Origin: UBA1765 sp045615885
GTDB lineage: Bacteria > Fibrobacterota > Fibrobacteria > Fibrobacterales > Fibrobacteraceae
Reading direction: 5' to 3'
Length of the DNA: 64,000 nt
Assembly (NCBI GenBank): GCA_045615885.1
Contig: JAZLFR010000069.1
Span: 66,955-130,954, forward strand
Under the pieces are notes generated by a model. That model was not told where the DNA came from. It did not search any database and saw only the letters and a program-made list of their open reading frames with translations. This document shows positions 7,958 to 16,129 of this stretch, piece after piece. The translations under genes were made by a program, and so were the position numbers. Within the stretch, counting starts at the first letter, position 1. Every line of letters starts with the position of its first letter.

Positions 7958-9358
7958 ATGCCAATCAAAAAGAAAGAGAGCCAGAACGTAGAGTTCAAGG
8001 AATCCTGGCAAGACGAGTATCTTAAATGGATTTGCGCCTTCGCGAATACCGAAGGTGGCTCTCTCTTCATTGGTGTTAATGACAAGGGCAAAGTTTGCGG
8101 TATCAGGGATGTTCACAAGAAAAGCGAGGATATCCCTAACAAGATTCGCAACACAATGGGCATTGTTTGCGATGTAAATCTTTTAACAGATGGTGAACTG
8201 GATTACCTTGAAATAAAGGTGGAAAAATATCCGATGCCCATCAGTTACAAAGGTAAGTACTATAAACGTTCCGGTTCAACTACGCAGGAATTAAGTGGTG
8301 TAGAAGTTAACAAGCTGATTTTGTTCTCGCAGGGGCGTACATGGGACTCGATCCCGGTTCCTGGAATTTCAACGAAAAGTTTGGATTCTGACGCCACCAA
8401 ACTTTTCAAGAAAAGGGCTGTAGAATCTCGCCGCCTCGATGAAAAATCCGCAAAGATTTCTATCCAGAATCTGATGCAGAATCTTCGTTGTGTCGAGGGT
8501 GATTATTTGACCCGTACGGCAATGATGTGTTTCCATCCTGATCCCGAAAATTGGGTGCCAGGGTCTTATATCAAGATTGCGTATTTTGCCACGGAAGCGG
8601 ATATTCTTTTTCAAGATGAAGTTCATGGTCCATTATTGACGCAGGTCGAAAAAGCCATGGATTTGATTTTCTCAAAGTATATGAAGGCGCTCATTACTTA
8701 TGAGGGAATTCATCGTCAGGAGTTTTTCTTTTTCCCGCCGGACGCCTTTAGGGAACTTCTGCTTAATGCTGTTGTCCATAAGGATTACATGGACCCGACT
8801 CCAATCCAAATCAAAATTTACGCCGATAGCATTTGGATGTGGAATCCCGGCTCCATGCCACAGGAAGTCCGTGTAAGAGATTTGTTCAAGAAGCATGTGT
8901 CTAAACCGCGAAATCCTGGAATAGCAAACATTTTCTTTATGAGTGGCTATGTGGAGCGCTGGGGTCGTGGCTATTACAACATTGAACAGGCTTGTACTGA
9001 GACAAATTCCAAGCTGCCGAAAGTTAAGGCTTCTGGTGGGGTGACGGTGGAATGTTTCGCCAGTGACAAGTACAACGCCGTTGCCTCGAAATGGAAATTG
9101 GATGGCAAAAGTCCGGAGCTGTCGCCAGAAAATCTGCCTGTAAATCTGCCTGTAAATCCTTCTCTAAATAAAACGCAGAACGAATTGTTTGCTTTGGTTG
9201 TTGAATATCCATCTTCAACCTATGATGATTTTGCGGGTAAGATGGGAAAGAAGAGAGAAACGATTCGAGTCAATTTGCGTACTCTTGAAAAATTGGGCTT
9301 GATTAAACGTGTCGGTGCCGATAAGAATGGTCATTGGGAAATTGTAAACGAAGATTAG
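7958..9358 (+). CDS. AlbA_2/Schlafen-type protein with C-terminal winged helix
   Basis: A 466-residue protein with three parts. Residues about 8-50 match the AlbA_2 (Schlafen-core) pattern (QNVEFKESW...FANTEGGSLFIGV-D..G). A middle segment (RELLLNAVVHKDY...WNPG) is the ATP-binding-like region that usually follows in this family. The last 60 residues form a winged helix (DDFAGKMGKKRETIRVNLRTLEKLGLI). Between them, around residues 385-405, a short LPVNLPVN repeat acts as a linker. Such proteins are usually annotated as transcriptional regulators, and Schlafen-like domains can cut RNA. It starts 3 bases after the McrB-like gene and ends 9 before the LlaJI-like gene, so it is transcribed with the restriction genes. 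Its role there is unknown; it may control the operon. Confidence 0.82.
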   Translation: MPIKKKESQNVEFKESWQDEYLKWICAFANTEGGSLFIGVNDKGKVCGIRDVHKKSEDIPNKIRNTMGIVCDVNLLTDGELDYLEIKVEKYPMPISYKGKYYKRSGSTTQELSGVEVNKLILFSQGRTWDSIPVPGISTKSLDSDATKLFKKRAVESRRLDEKSAKISIQNLMQNLRCVEGDYLTRTAMMCFHPDPENWVPGSYIKIAYFATEADILFQDEVHGPLLTQVEKAMDLIFSKYMKALITYEGIHRQEFFFFPPDAFRELLLNAVVHKDYMDPTPIQIKIYADSIWMWNPGSMPQEVRVRDLFKKHVSKPRNPGIANIFFMSGYVERWGRGYYNIEQACTETNSKLPKVKASGGVTVECFASDKYNAVASKWKLDGKSPELSPENLPVNLPVNPSLNKTQNELFALVVEYPSSTYDDFAGKMGKKRETIRVNLRTLEKLGLIKRVGADKNGHWEIVNED

Positions 9359-9367
9359 AGACTGAAA

Positions 9368-11320
9368 ATGCCAGAGACTCCGAAATCTGCCTACTTTAGA
9401 GAAATGCACCCCTACCCCCTGGAGGAGTTTAGGAGTGTTCTTGGCTTGAACATGGATTCTGCCAAGGAGGTGGTTTCGGCTCTTAAGCGTTCCGGTGTTG
9501 CCAAGGCTGTTAATAGAAAAACTTTCGACTTAGATCAACTCACTGAAGAAAGCGAAGTTATTTCCGAAGATATTACCGAAAATTCCGATATAGCCTACGT
9601 AATAAAGTACATGGGTGTGGTATATACGAAAAATTGCGTTCTGAAATGCTATCCCAAGTATATCGACAATTTTCCCGATGATCCGAAGGATGAAGAAAAA
9701 CAAAAGTTAGTTCAAGAATTAAGATCTGTCCTTAAGGCAATCCAAAAGCATAATGATAAAGTGCAGTCCATCCATTTGTATAATGGCGAGGATCGCAGTT
9801 CCTTCAATATGCTTGGGCTGGTTCTCCACATTCTCCACGATTATTACGAGAATGGAATCTACACCAACTATCAGGAAGTTATAGAGACAAATGGCGAGGG
9901 TGAAATCGATTGGGACAGAACGATCAACGAGACTTTCGCATATCTTAAGGATAACCGTCCGTATTATCTTGAACTGAAAACCATCGCGAACCAGACAGAT
10001 GATTTTGACTACTTCAAGAGACTTCATGAATGCATCGTGACGGAATGTTCCAAGTACCTTGAATATCTCGGCCTTACAGAACTATTCGATGATGTTCCGT
10101 TTGTGCAGCTGAGTGAGTCCTCGTTAGATGACTTTGGAGATACGGACTACATCAAGTATCGCCTGGAACGTGAAATCGCCACGCAATTTGTGACCCGCAA
10201 GCAAAGGCTACTCAAGACCCTCTATACCTATGTAGCCCAAAAGGATACCGATGAACAGGAAAATTCCTTCAGCCTCTGGGGAACAAATTCCCTAAACCTT
10301 GTCTGGGAACATGCATGCGGGGAAGTGTTTAAGAACGAATACGAGTCCTTTAAAAAGTATATCGATTGCCCTGAATGGAAATTTGAAGATAATGAAGATT
10401 CTATTTCCAAGGAAACTTTGATTCCCGATATTGTTTGCAAGGCTTCAGATAATACATTTTGTATTCTTGATGGAAAATACTATTTGCCCAAATGGACAAA
10501 GAATGCTCTTTCAAATAATCCCGGTGTACAGGATGTTGTAAAGCAGTTTGTTTATCACAAGGCGTTTCTTGAGTATTTGATTAAGAATGGAATTCTAAAT
10601 GTGTTTAACGCATTTTTATTCCCGGCACCATCATCAAAGAAAATAACTGATTTTATTAAGGCTTTTGGTAAAGTGGATATGAAACCCCTTATGGAATGGG
10701 GGTTGAATCGTTTGCCGTCCGTTCACTTGGCTTATGTAAATCCGGATGAGTTGTGGAATGCCTACGTAGGTGGAAAAAATCGTAAGGCTGAATTAGAACT
10801 TTGTGTGACTGAAATTCAGAAGTCTCCGGTATATAGCTATGACGCCATAATTCCTAGTTTGTTGCAGGTTGCTGAAGTTCGGGCAGATTATTCCGCGCAG
10901 CAATTAACCATGGTCGGTTATTTGAAACCAGATTATGCGGAGTTTTTGCATCGCGGCTGTTCTAAAATGATATTCTATTTCTACCATACAAGAAATGGAT
11001 TCGTATATCCGGTGCATCCGCATTTGATCAATTGCAAAACTTTTGCTGGCTACACAGATGGGGAAGGCGTTATTGTTGGCAACATTGTTGGGAAGTTGCA
11101 AATTTGCGATGCGAGTGCTCTTGCTGAAAAGCTTGCTGGATGCGGCATTGAAAAGAGCAATTTTTCTGCACAGTCTTATTATGTGATTGAAATTGAAGAT
11201 GTAAGAACCGTTGCCGGAAGAAATAAATCCTACTACCAAGATGCCATAAATGCATATCCGGGTAATGACATTACCCACGAATATTCACCGAAAGTTGTGA
11301 ATGTAACGACCGTGTCTTAG
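9368..11320 (+). CDS. LlaJI-family restriction endonuclease subunit
   Basis: A 650-residue protein resembling the LlaJI restriction endonuclease family (the partner of a McrB-like ATPase in LlaJI and BsuMI). The middle of the protein carries a PD-(D/E)XK-like core: IPDIV at about 351-355 followed by ILDGKYY at about 366-372, where PD and DxK would bind the metal. It is much longer than the roughly 335-residue YdjA; the last 170 residues, which include a segment rich in aromatic residues, may be an added domain of unknown role. It completes the operon that starts with methyltransferase 2. The assignment is from motif and context, so the nuclease role is likely but not proven. Confidence 0.78.
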   Translation: MPETPKSAYFREMHPYPLEEFRSVLGLNMDSAKEVVSALKRSGVAKAVNRKTFDLDQLTEESEVISEDITENSDIAYVIKYMGVVYTKNCVLKCYPKYIDNFPDDPKDEEKQKLVQELRSVLKAIQKHNDKVQSIHLYNGEDRSSFNMLGLVLHILHDYYENGIYTNYQEVIETNGEGEIDWDRTINETFAYLKDNRPYYLELKTIANQTDDFDYFKRLHECIVTECSKYLEYLGLTELFDDVPFVQLSESSLDDFGDTDYIKYRLEREIATQFVTRKQRLLKTLYTYVAQKDTDEQENSFSLWGTNSLNLVWEHACGEVFKNEYESFKKYIDCPEWKFEDNEDSISKETLIPDIVCKASDNTFCILDGKYYLPKWTKNALSNNPGVQDVVKQFVYHKAFLEYLIKNGILNVFNAFLFPAPSSKKITDFIKAFGKVDMKPLMEWGLNRLPSVHLAYVNPDELWNAYVGGKNRKAELELCVTEIQKSPVYSYDAIIPSLLQVAEVRADYSAQQLTMVGYLKPDYAEFLHRGCSKMIFYFYHTRNGFVYPVHPHLINCKTFAGYTDGEGVIVGNIVGKLQICDASALAEKLAGCGIEKSNFSAQSYYVIEIEDVRTVAGRNKSYYQDAINAYPGNDITHEYSPKVVNVTTVS

Positions 11321-11373
11321 TGTATGTGGGTAGCTTGCCCCTCGTAGCAAGATTCTGCAAGTGCTTGAAAAAT

Positions 11374-11669
11374 CTACCTTGCTATTTCTAGTAAAATTCG
11401 GTTAAATGCTTCCAGATTTAATAGAGAGTAATTGTCGAGTCTAGAAATATCTAATCGATTAGGAATATGAGTTTCTTCTAGAATTGTTTTGATATTTTGA
11501 ATCTTCATTCTGATGGAACCGTATTCAATTTGTGGCAACTTGGTTTGAAGATTTGCAATAAAGTCTTTTATAGAACGAGATGTTGTCACATTGGGGGGGC
11601 AACATATTCAAGAAGAACTTCTCTACAGCATATTTCTTCTTCTTGTAAGGTCCAGGTGTGCTTGCTCAT
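11374..11669 (-). pseudogene. Small restriction-linked protein gene broken by a frameshift at a C7 run
   Basis: Reading the minus strand from ATG 11669 (AGAGAAC ribosome site) gives MSKHTWTLQEEEICCREVLLEY and stops early after a run of seven C (plus-strand G at 11594-11600). Adding one C to the run joins this to the open frame ending at the TAG 11374-11376, which contains SIRMKIQNIK and LNLEAFNRIL, giving one smooth 98-residue protein. Short proteins with this layout occur beside restriction genes, but I know no established function. The length (296 bases, one short of a multiple of three) fits a single missing base. It may be a decayed gene, a phase-variable gene, or a sequencing error. Confidence 0.7.
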
Positions 11670-11804
11670 AATGTTCTCTTTTGTTGGTTGATATTTTTTA
11701 AGTGAATTTAAGAAAAATTTGCTTAAGAGAAAAAGCTTTAGAATTCTTTTTCCATGCTGTTGCATTCTCATCCTGCAATTTGCGGCAACGATCGTGACCC
11801 CTTG

Positions 11805-11829
11805 GGGCGGAGACTCATCCGCCCTTTTT
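11805..11829 (+). terminator. Hairpin followed by T run
   Basis: GGGCGGA (11805-11811) pairs perfectly with TCCGCCC (11818-11824) around a 6-base loop and is followed by five T. It looks like an intrinsic terminator reading rightwards, but no gene reads into it closely; the LlaJI-like gene ends 480 bases upstream. Confidence 0.5.
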
Positions 11830-11863
11830 GCATTACTGGTATGCGGTAGGTGGGGAGGCTCCG

Positions 11864-11892
11864 TTTTATGAGGGTTTTTAAACCCCATAAAA
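11864..11892. repeat. Long inverted repeat (13 bp stem, one bulge)
   Basis: TTTTATGAGGGTTT (11864-11877) pairs with AAACCCCATAAAA (11880-11892), with one bulged A. It is followed at 11904-11915 by a perfect 12-bp palindrome GGCGCTAGCGCC. The two lie just before the truncated gene at 11899, and could mark a recombination junction or a boundary of inserted DNA. Confidence 0.5.
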
Positions 11893-11898
11893 TAGAGC

Positions 11899-13032
11899 GT
11901 GACGGCGCTAGCGCCGGGCCGCCCAATAAAGGATTTCGCTGACAAGTTCCTGCGTCTCTACAATATTATGGAAGCCTTCTTTGAGTGGGGCGCCAACTTC
12001 CAGCAGAACGGCTTCAACTCCGAATACATGCTCACCAGCAAGTACAACAATGTGTTTGAGCACATGATAGATATGTTGGTGGGGGATAAGCTTCCCCCGA
12101 AATTGAAGGAGCTCAAGGAACAGAAGGATGGCAAGGAAGTTGACCATCTTTATGAAGGTCAGCAGTTGATTTTCGCAGATAAAGAGCAGAAGATTTGGTT
12201 CATTGGCGACAGCAAGTATTACAAGGATTCAAATGATATTCGTGGTGAATCGCTTTACAAGCAGTTTACCTATGCAAAGAATGTAATCCAGTGCAATATC
12301 AATGATTTGCTGAGCTCGAATTCCGATGATGCCGAATATAGAGGACTGCGTTATCGTGACAAGCTGACTGAGGGGTATTCTGTAACGCCGAATTTCTTTA
12401 TCCGCGGCGAGCTGCCTAAGTTTGAAAACGCCGACCAATTTGGTGAAAATTATTTTAGAAACAATCCATCCTTAGGCGTATCTGATCTGATAAAAAAAGA
12501 TGATACCGCGGATCTTTGGGAAAAGCGTAACCGCCATTTTGAAAACCGTCTCTTTGACCGCGACACCCTTCTGCTCCAGGTCTATAACGTCAATTTCCTC
12601 TACACGTTGAAATCCTTCTTGTCAAAACGCTCAGCACTGCGTGACGAGTACCGCAATTTCGCCCGCGAGACGTTTAGAAAGAATTTCTTGAAACTGCTAA
12701 ACGAAAAATATTATTTCTGGATTATTGAACCTAAAACAGAAACACAAACAGAAACACAAACAAAAACAACAAAAGAGGAATTTGTTAAAAACCATTTCCG
12801 CACAATTGTTGGCAAAGTTTGGGACTCAACACAACTAGGGGTTTTGATTTTAGCCCTTGAAAAAGATTTTGTAGATAAACCTTCTGAAGAAGGCTTTGAA
12901 AAATTCCGTAAAGAAATTATGCCGGATTGCGATCTCTACAATGTAAACGTTGACGAAGCTTTTGGTAATTTTGAAGAAGTCAGAGCTCAGCAAGAACGGT
13001 TGTTCAGAAATTTCAAAACCACGCGATCTTAG
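11899..13032 (+). pseudogene. Probable 5'-truncated PD-(D/E)XK nuclease of the restriction type
   Basis: A 377-codon frame whose first codons (GTG 11899) read through a palindrome and have no ribosome site, so the natural N-terminus is probably missing; an internal ATG at 11968 is the only other plausible start. Residues about 80-108 contain VDHLYEGQQLIF followed by IGDSKYYK, a D-x(n)-DxK pattern like the nuclease core of LlaJI-type enzymes. The last 100 residues are polar, with a TETQTETQTKTT micro-repeat. The final codons and stop lie in a 35-bp repeat that recurs at 14805-14839, so the C-terminus may also be unnatural. It may be a relic of a second restriction enzyme; it could still be expressed. 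Confidence 0.6.
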
Positions 13033-13055
13033 CGATAAGAGCGGACCACGGTGGG
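13021..13055. repeat. 35-bp direct repeat, copy 1
   Basis: The 35 bases starting ACGCGATCTTAGCGATAAGA are repeated exactly at 14805-14839, in the same orientation, 1784 bases away. This copy contains the stop codon of the truncated nuclease gene. In the second copy the same bases are part of a short open frame (SLRDLSDKSGPRWG). The pair brackets the AbiE genes. Confidence 0.85.
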
Positions 13056-13109
13056 TCTTTTTTTGAACGAATTTTCGTCAAGCTGAACTTGTGTCAGCAA
13101 AAAAATGGA

Positions 13110-13910
13110 TCACATTCCCTGCAAGAAATCGATCAGCCCATTGCAGGCCATGTCATCGTCAACATCTAACCAATTTTTTTTTGAACGGGCAACTTGTCTT
13201 CTGAAGTTTTTGTCTTTATAGACTTTCTCTATTCTTTTGATGGCATCACTTAAATTGTTCTCTTTCATACCCTCGTCAGAAAAGATGAATTCGTCCATAT
13301 AGGCTAGCAACTTTTCTTTGTTGATGTTTCTTGACAGCCAGTATAAATCAAAAACATCCTTGTAGCGTGTTGAATGAGTTCCAAACTTCAGTATTGAACG
13401 CAATTTTTCGGAGAACATCTGCTCCTTTGAATTTACTAAAAGGCTGACGCAATCGTTTTGCAGAGCGATGTCGAAGCAGAATTCTTCCTGTGCAACGTTA
13501 ATGTGTTTGTGAACGCCAATGTCAACCTTGTTCACCACTTCATAGCCAAAAGAATCCAGCAACTTTAGGAACACTCGTTTGCCATGGTAATCTTGTTGCT
13601 TCAAGTCTTCCATTTGACCGACCAAAGAAATTGAAATTCCTTCAATGTTGTTTAGCATATCAATAAATGTATTTATGGAATCCTCTGCAAGCGAGTATCG
13701 AATGAAATCGATGTCAATGTCTTGGGTTGCCCGGCGGTTGTTGTGGGACAATTCCCTCATAACAACGCCGCCTTTGATTGTTATGTTTTCGTTTAATTTG
13801 CAACGACTTATTGCGTAAAGGATTACGTCTTGTCCCACTTTAGCGATGGCTTGATCTTCCTTAAGGTCCTGATTTATATACTTCAGGATTTCTTCTTCAA
13901 GACTGATCAT
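13110..13910 (-). CDS. abiEii: AbiEii-type nucleotidyltransferase toxin
   Basis: A 266-residue nucleotidyltransferase-fold protein of the AbiEii/AbiGii family, the toxin of type IV AbiE toxin-antitoxin systems. The diagnostic pieces are GGVVMRE (about 47-53), RATQDIDIDF (about 60-69, with the metal-binding Asp residues), KVDIGVH in the middle, and EKLRSILKFG with STRYKDVFDLYWL at about 168-192. The start ATG overlaps by one base the stop of the upstream antitoxin gene (TAATG), the usual coupling for this pair. Related enzymes inactivate tRNA or other targets by adding nucleotides; the target here is unknown. The gene appears intact. Confidence 0.9.
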   Translation of the reverse strand: MISLEEEILKYINQDLKEDQAIAKVGQDVILYAISRCKLNENITIKGGVVMRELSHNNRRATQDIDIDFIRYSLAEDSINTFIDMLNNIEGISISLVGQMEDLKQQDYHGKRVFLKLLDSFGYEVVNKVDIGVHKHINVAQEEFCFDIALQNDCVSLLVNSKEQMFSEKLRSILKFGTHSTRYKDVFDLYWLSRNINKEKLLAYMDEFIFSDEGMKENNLSDAIKRIEKVYKDKNFRRQVARSKKNWLDVDDDMACNGLIDFLQGM

Positions 13911-14572
13911 TAAAAAACCTCTAACCTAATTGCATTCGCTATTTTTTTTGAACCGGGGAATTTGGGAATGTTGTCTTCTAGCCATTCTTCATCGAGTTCA
14001 AAAATTTTGTTCCTGTAATTCCCCATAATTTCTTTATAATAATCAAAAGGGAGCTTGTTGGATCGTCGAATCAGTTCAATAAGCAATCGCTCTTTTGTAT
14101 GGATTCGAATGGTTATGCCATTAATGTTTTTTTCTTCAATGCCAAGCGTCAGAAGGTGTTTCGGAAAAAAATACTGGCGTACTTTTTCGTTTGGGATTTT
14201 TGCCGCATCGCGGTTTGTTCCTAGCGCGTAAAACTCAGGAATGACATCTGTCAATCCGTGATAGTAAAATGCACTTTCCATTGTGAAAATTGCATTCTTA
14301 TGTTTGAATGCTATCAATGCTAATTCGCGCCACGTTGAGGTATCCGAATAAACGCCGCTTTCTACTTTAAACAACTTGCCTTCGTAAATTGCCTTCTCAA
14401 GAAGGTAGTTCGTGCCGTAACGGGAAATGCAATCATCATAATTATAAAACATAGGATTCCTTCCGTTACAAAATATACATGCATCAAGTGTTGCTGTCAA
14501 GTAATTATCCGCAAATTGCTGATATTGCGGATAATTGGTGAAGTTTTCGCTAATGTCACCCCAAATTCTCAT
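13910..14572 (-). CDS. abiEi: AbiEi-type antitoxin
   Basis: A 220-residue protein that precedes and overlaps abiEii by one base. Its layout fits AbiEi antitoxins: an N-terminal winged-helix region (about 45-80, DDCISRYGTNYLLEKAIYEGKLFKVESGVY) and a C-terminal domain with SAFYYHGLTDVIP and KERLLIELIRRSNKLPFDYYKEI. AbiEi proteins repress their own operon and block the toxin. The start codon ATG 14570-14572 is only three bases inside the 200-bp direct repeat copy, so its promoter lies in repeated DNA and may have been replaced when the neighbouring cassette arrived. Family call is from context and pattern. Confidence 0.85.
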   Translation of the reverse strand: MRIWGDISENFTNYPQYQQFADNYLTATLDACIFCNGRNPMFYNYDDCISRYGTNYLLEKAIYEGKLFKVESGVYSDTSTWRELALIAFKHKNAIFTMESAFYYHGLTDVIPEFYALGTNRDAAKIPNEKVRQYFFPKHLLTLGIEEKNINGITIRIHTKERLLIELIRRSNKLPFDYYKEIMGNYRNKIFELDEEWLEDNIPKFPGSKKIANAIRLEVF

Positions 14573-14770
14573 CTGCTTCGCTAGCCATTTTCTTAAAACA
14601 GATTTTAAACCATTGTTTTGTGTTTTCTAGTTCTTTTTTTTGACTTTCTTATCAAGACCTATGGAATGTATCAAAAGCTCTTTGGCAATTAAATAGTGCT
14701 GAAAAATATTTTGTGGACAGCTGTCCACGCTATTTTGTTTTTTAGCCTGCTTGCCTTTGAAAAAGTGGGG
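14569..14770. repeat. Direct repeat of about 200 bp, copy 1
   Basis: These 202 bases match 15930-16129 at nearly every position, with a two-base difference in a T run and a handful of substitutions, same orientation. The copy contains a perfect 16-bp palindrome (GTGGACAGCTGTCCAC, 14713-14728). On the minus strand it carries a decayed coding frame. The two copies bracket the Rpn-family gene. Confidence 0.9.
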
Positions 14771-14804
14771 GAATGAACTGTATGTCAAAGACTCTTGAAT
14801 CGCT

Positions 14805-14839
14805 ACGCGATCTTAGCGATAAGAGCGGACCACGGTGGG
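14805..14839. repeat. 35-bp direct repeat, copy 2
   Basis: Exact copy of 13021-13055. Here it lies inside a short plus-strand frame starting ATG 14782 (MSKTLESLRDLSDK...), which stops after 23 codons and looks like the truncated start of a gene. Confidence 0.85.
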
Positions 14840-14880
14840 GCATTTTGTATTGAAAAAGGACCCGGAAAGGGTCCTTGATA

Positions 14881-15867
14881 CTATGTGCTGGATTTCGCTG
14901 CAAGTTCCGCTTTAAGATTTTTAATTTCTGCTCGAAGGGCCTCAATTTCAGCTGCGGCTTCAGCACGACCATGTTTTTCACCACGGAGTTCGGCCCAATG
15001 CTCGATGCTTGCGATGGTGCATTCGCGTTCCTTCTTGGTAATCATGGGCGGGGGCTCCTCGGGTTCTTCGGCAATCTCGGCCTTGATTCGCTCAAGGGCC
15101 TCGGTCACGGCGTCGTTCTTGATATCAATTTCCTTCGAACTTACAAAGGCGTGCTTGAGGACGTAAATCCATTGATCCTGAACGGATTCAAGTTCCTCAG
15201 CGGACTTCTTGAAGTTCGGTAACTGTAAGAAAATATACTTTATGCGGTCGGTAATTGGCAAGAGGCTACCGCTATTAAGTTCGTTTTCGCTATACATCAT
15301 CCAACAATCCCAAACTTTGGTTGAGTTGCTGGGCAGAGGAAAGTTGCAGATCCACACGCTTACGGTGTCGGGGAGCTCGTACATTTGGCGGCGGCGTTCC
15401 TTCTTTTCATCCGTTGTCAGTACTGGCGGGTTGCGGGCCTCCATCTTTTTCTTGTCGGTATCAGAACGTTCCTTGTCCAGTTCCGCTTTCGCCTTGAGGA
15501 GCAGTGCGGAGCCGTAAATCAACACTCGATCCTCGAAAAATTCATGCTTCAGGTTCTGAACTTCCACATCGATTGCGCGACCATCGCGGGTCTGAGCGCG
15601 GATGTCGAAACTCCAGGTTTCCTTCTCTGAGCCAGAACCGTCTGCAGTCACATAGGAAATCTTCTTGGTCTTGAACTTCAGCTTTTCGATTTCATGTTCC
15701 TTGTTCAGGTGCATTACGCCGTTCAGAAAATTTGTAAGCGAGCTCACGCTGGACAGCAGCTTCTTGAAGCCCCGATCGCTCAGAGGGTTTTCGTAAACAC
15801 CTCCCGGCACGACTTTTTCTGTGGGAAGTTCCAAGTCGCGATTAGTTACTCTATTTTTCATTGCCAT
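14881..15867 (-). CDS. Rpn-family PD-(D/E)XK nuclease / putative transposase
   Basis: A 328-residue protein of the Rpn (recombination-promoting nuclease; PDDEXK_2) family. The N-terminus has the family opening (NPLSDRGFKKLL, 27-38; LTNFLNGV), followed by the nuclease core WSFDIRAQT (85-93) and IDVEVQNL (99-106), where D88, E102 and Q104 are the likely metal-site residues. The last 30 residues are a coiled coil rich in Ala, Glu and Lys. The ATG at 15867 has an AAGGA ribosome site at good spacing. Rpn proteins raise RecA-independent recombination, and some members act in phage defence. The gene sits alone between two about 200-bp direct repeats, suggesting it moved or was duplicated as a unit. 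Confidence 0.88.
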   Translation of the reverse strand: MAMKNRVTNRDLELPTEKVVPGGVYENPLSDRGFKKLLSSVSSLTNFLNGVMHLNKEHEIEKLKFKTKKISYVTADGSGSEKETWSFDIRAQTRDGRAIDVEVQNLKHEFFEDRVLIYGSALLLKAKAELDKERSDTDKKKMEARNPPVLTTDEKKERRRQMYELPDTVSVWICNFPLPSNSTKVWDCWMMYSENELNSGSLLPITDRIKYIFLQLPNFKKSAEELESVQDQWIYVLKHAFVSSKEIDIKNDAVTEALERIKAEIAEEPEEPPPMITKKERECTIASIEHWAELRGEKHGRAEAAAEIEALRAEIKNLKAELAAKSST

Positions 15868-15929
15868 GTAAATCCTTTTGTTTTTCCATCAGGCAAATGC
15901 CCTACGGGTGTTTCGGGTGAAATAAATCG

Positions 15930-16129
15930 TCATCTGTTTCGCTAGCCATTTTCTTAAAACAGATTTTAAACCATTGTTTTGTGTTTTCTAGTTTTTTTTT
16001 GACATTCTTATCAAGACCTATGGAATGTATCAAAAGCTCTTTGGTAATTAAATAGTGCTGAAAAATATTTTGTGGACAGCTGTCCACACTATTTTGTTTT
16101 TTAGCCTGCTTGCCTTTGAAAAAGTGAGG
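15930..16129. repeat. Direct repeat of about 200 bp, copy 2
   Basis: Second copy of the repeat at 14569-14770. On the minus strand it carries an open frame ending at 15902 whose sequence includes CPQNIFQHYLI and ENTKQWFKICFKK; in copy 1 the same frame is broken by a change in the T run. The 16-bp palindrome is conserved (16072-16087). Confidence 0.9.

Noticed and set aside
11899..11967. Functional start at GTG 11899
   Set aside because: No ribosome site and the codons run through a palindrome; the natural start is probably lost or at ATG 11968.
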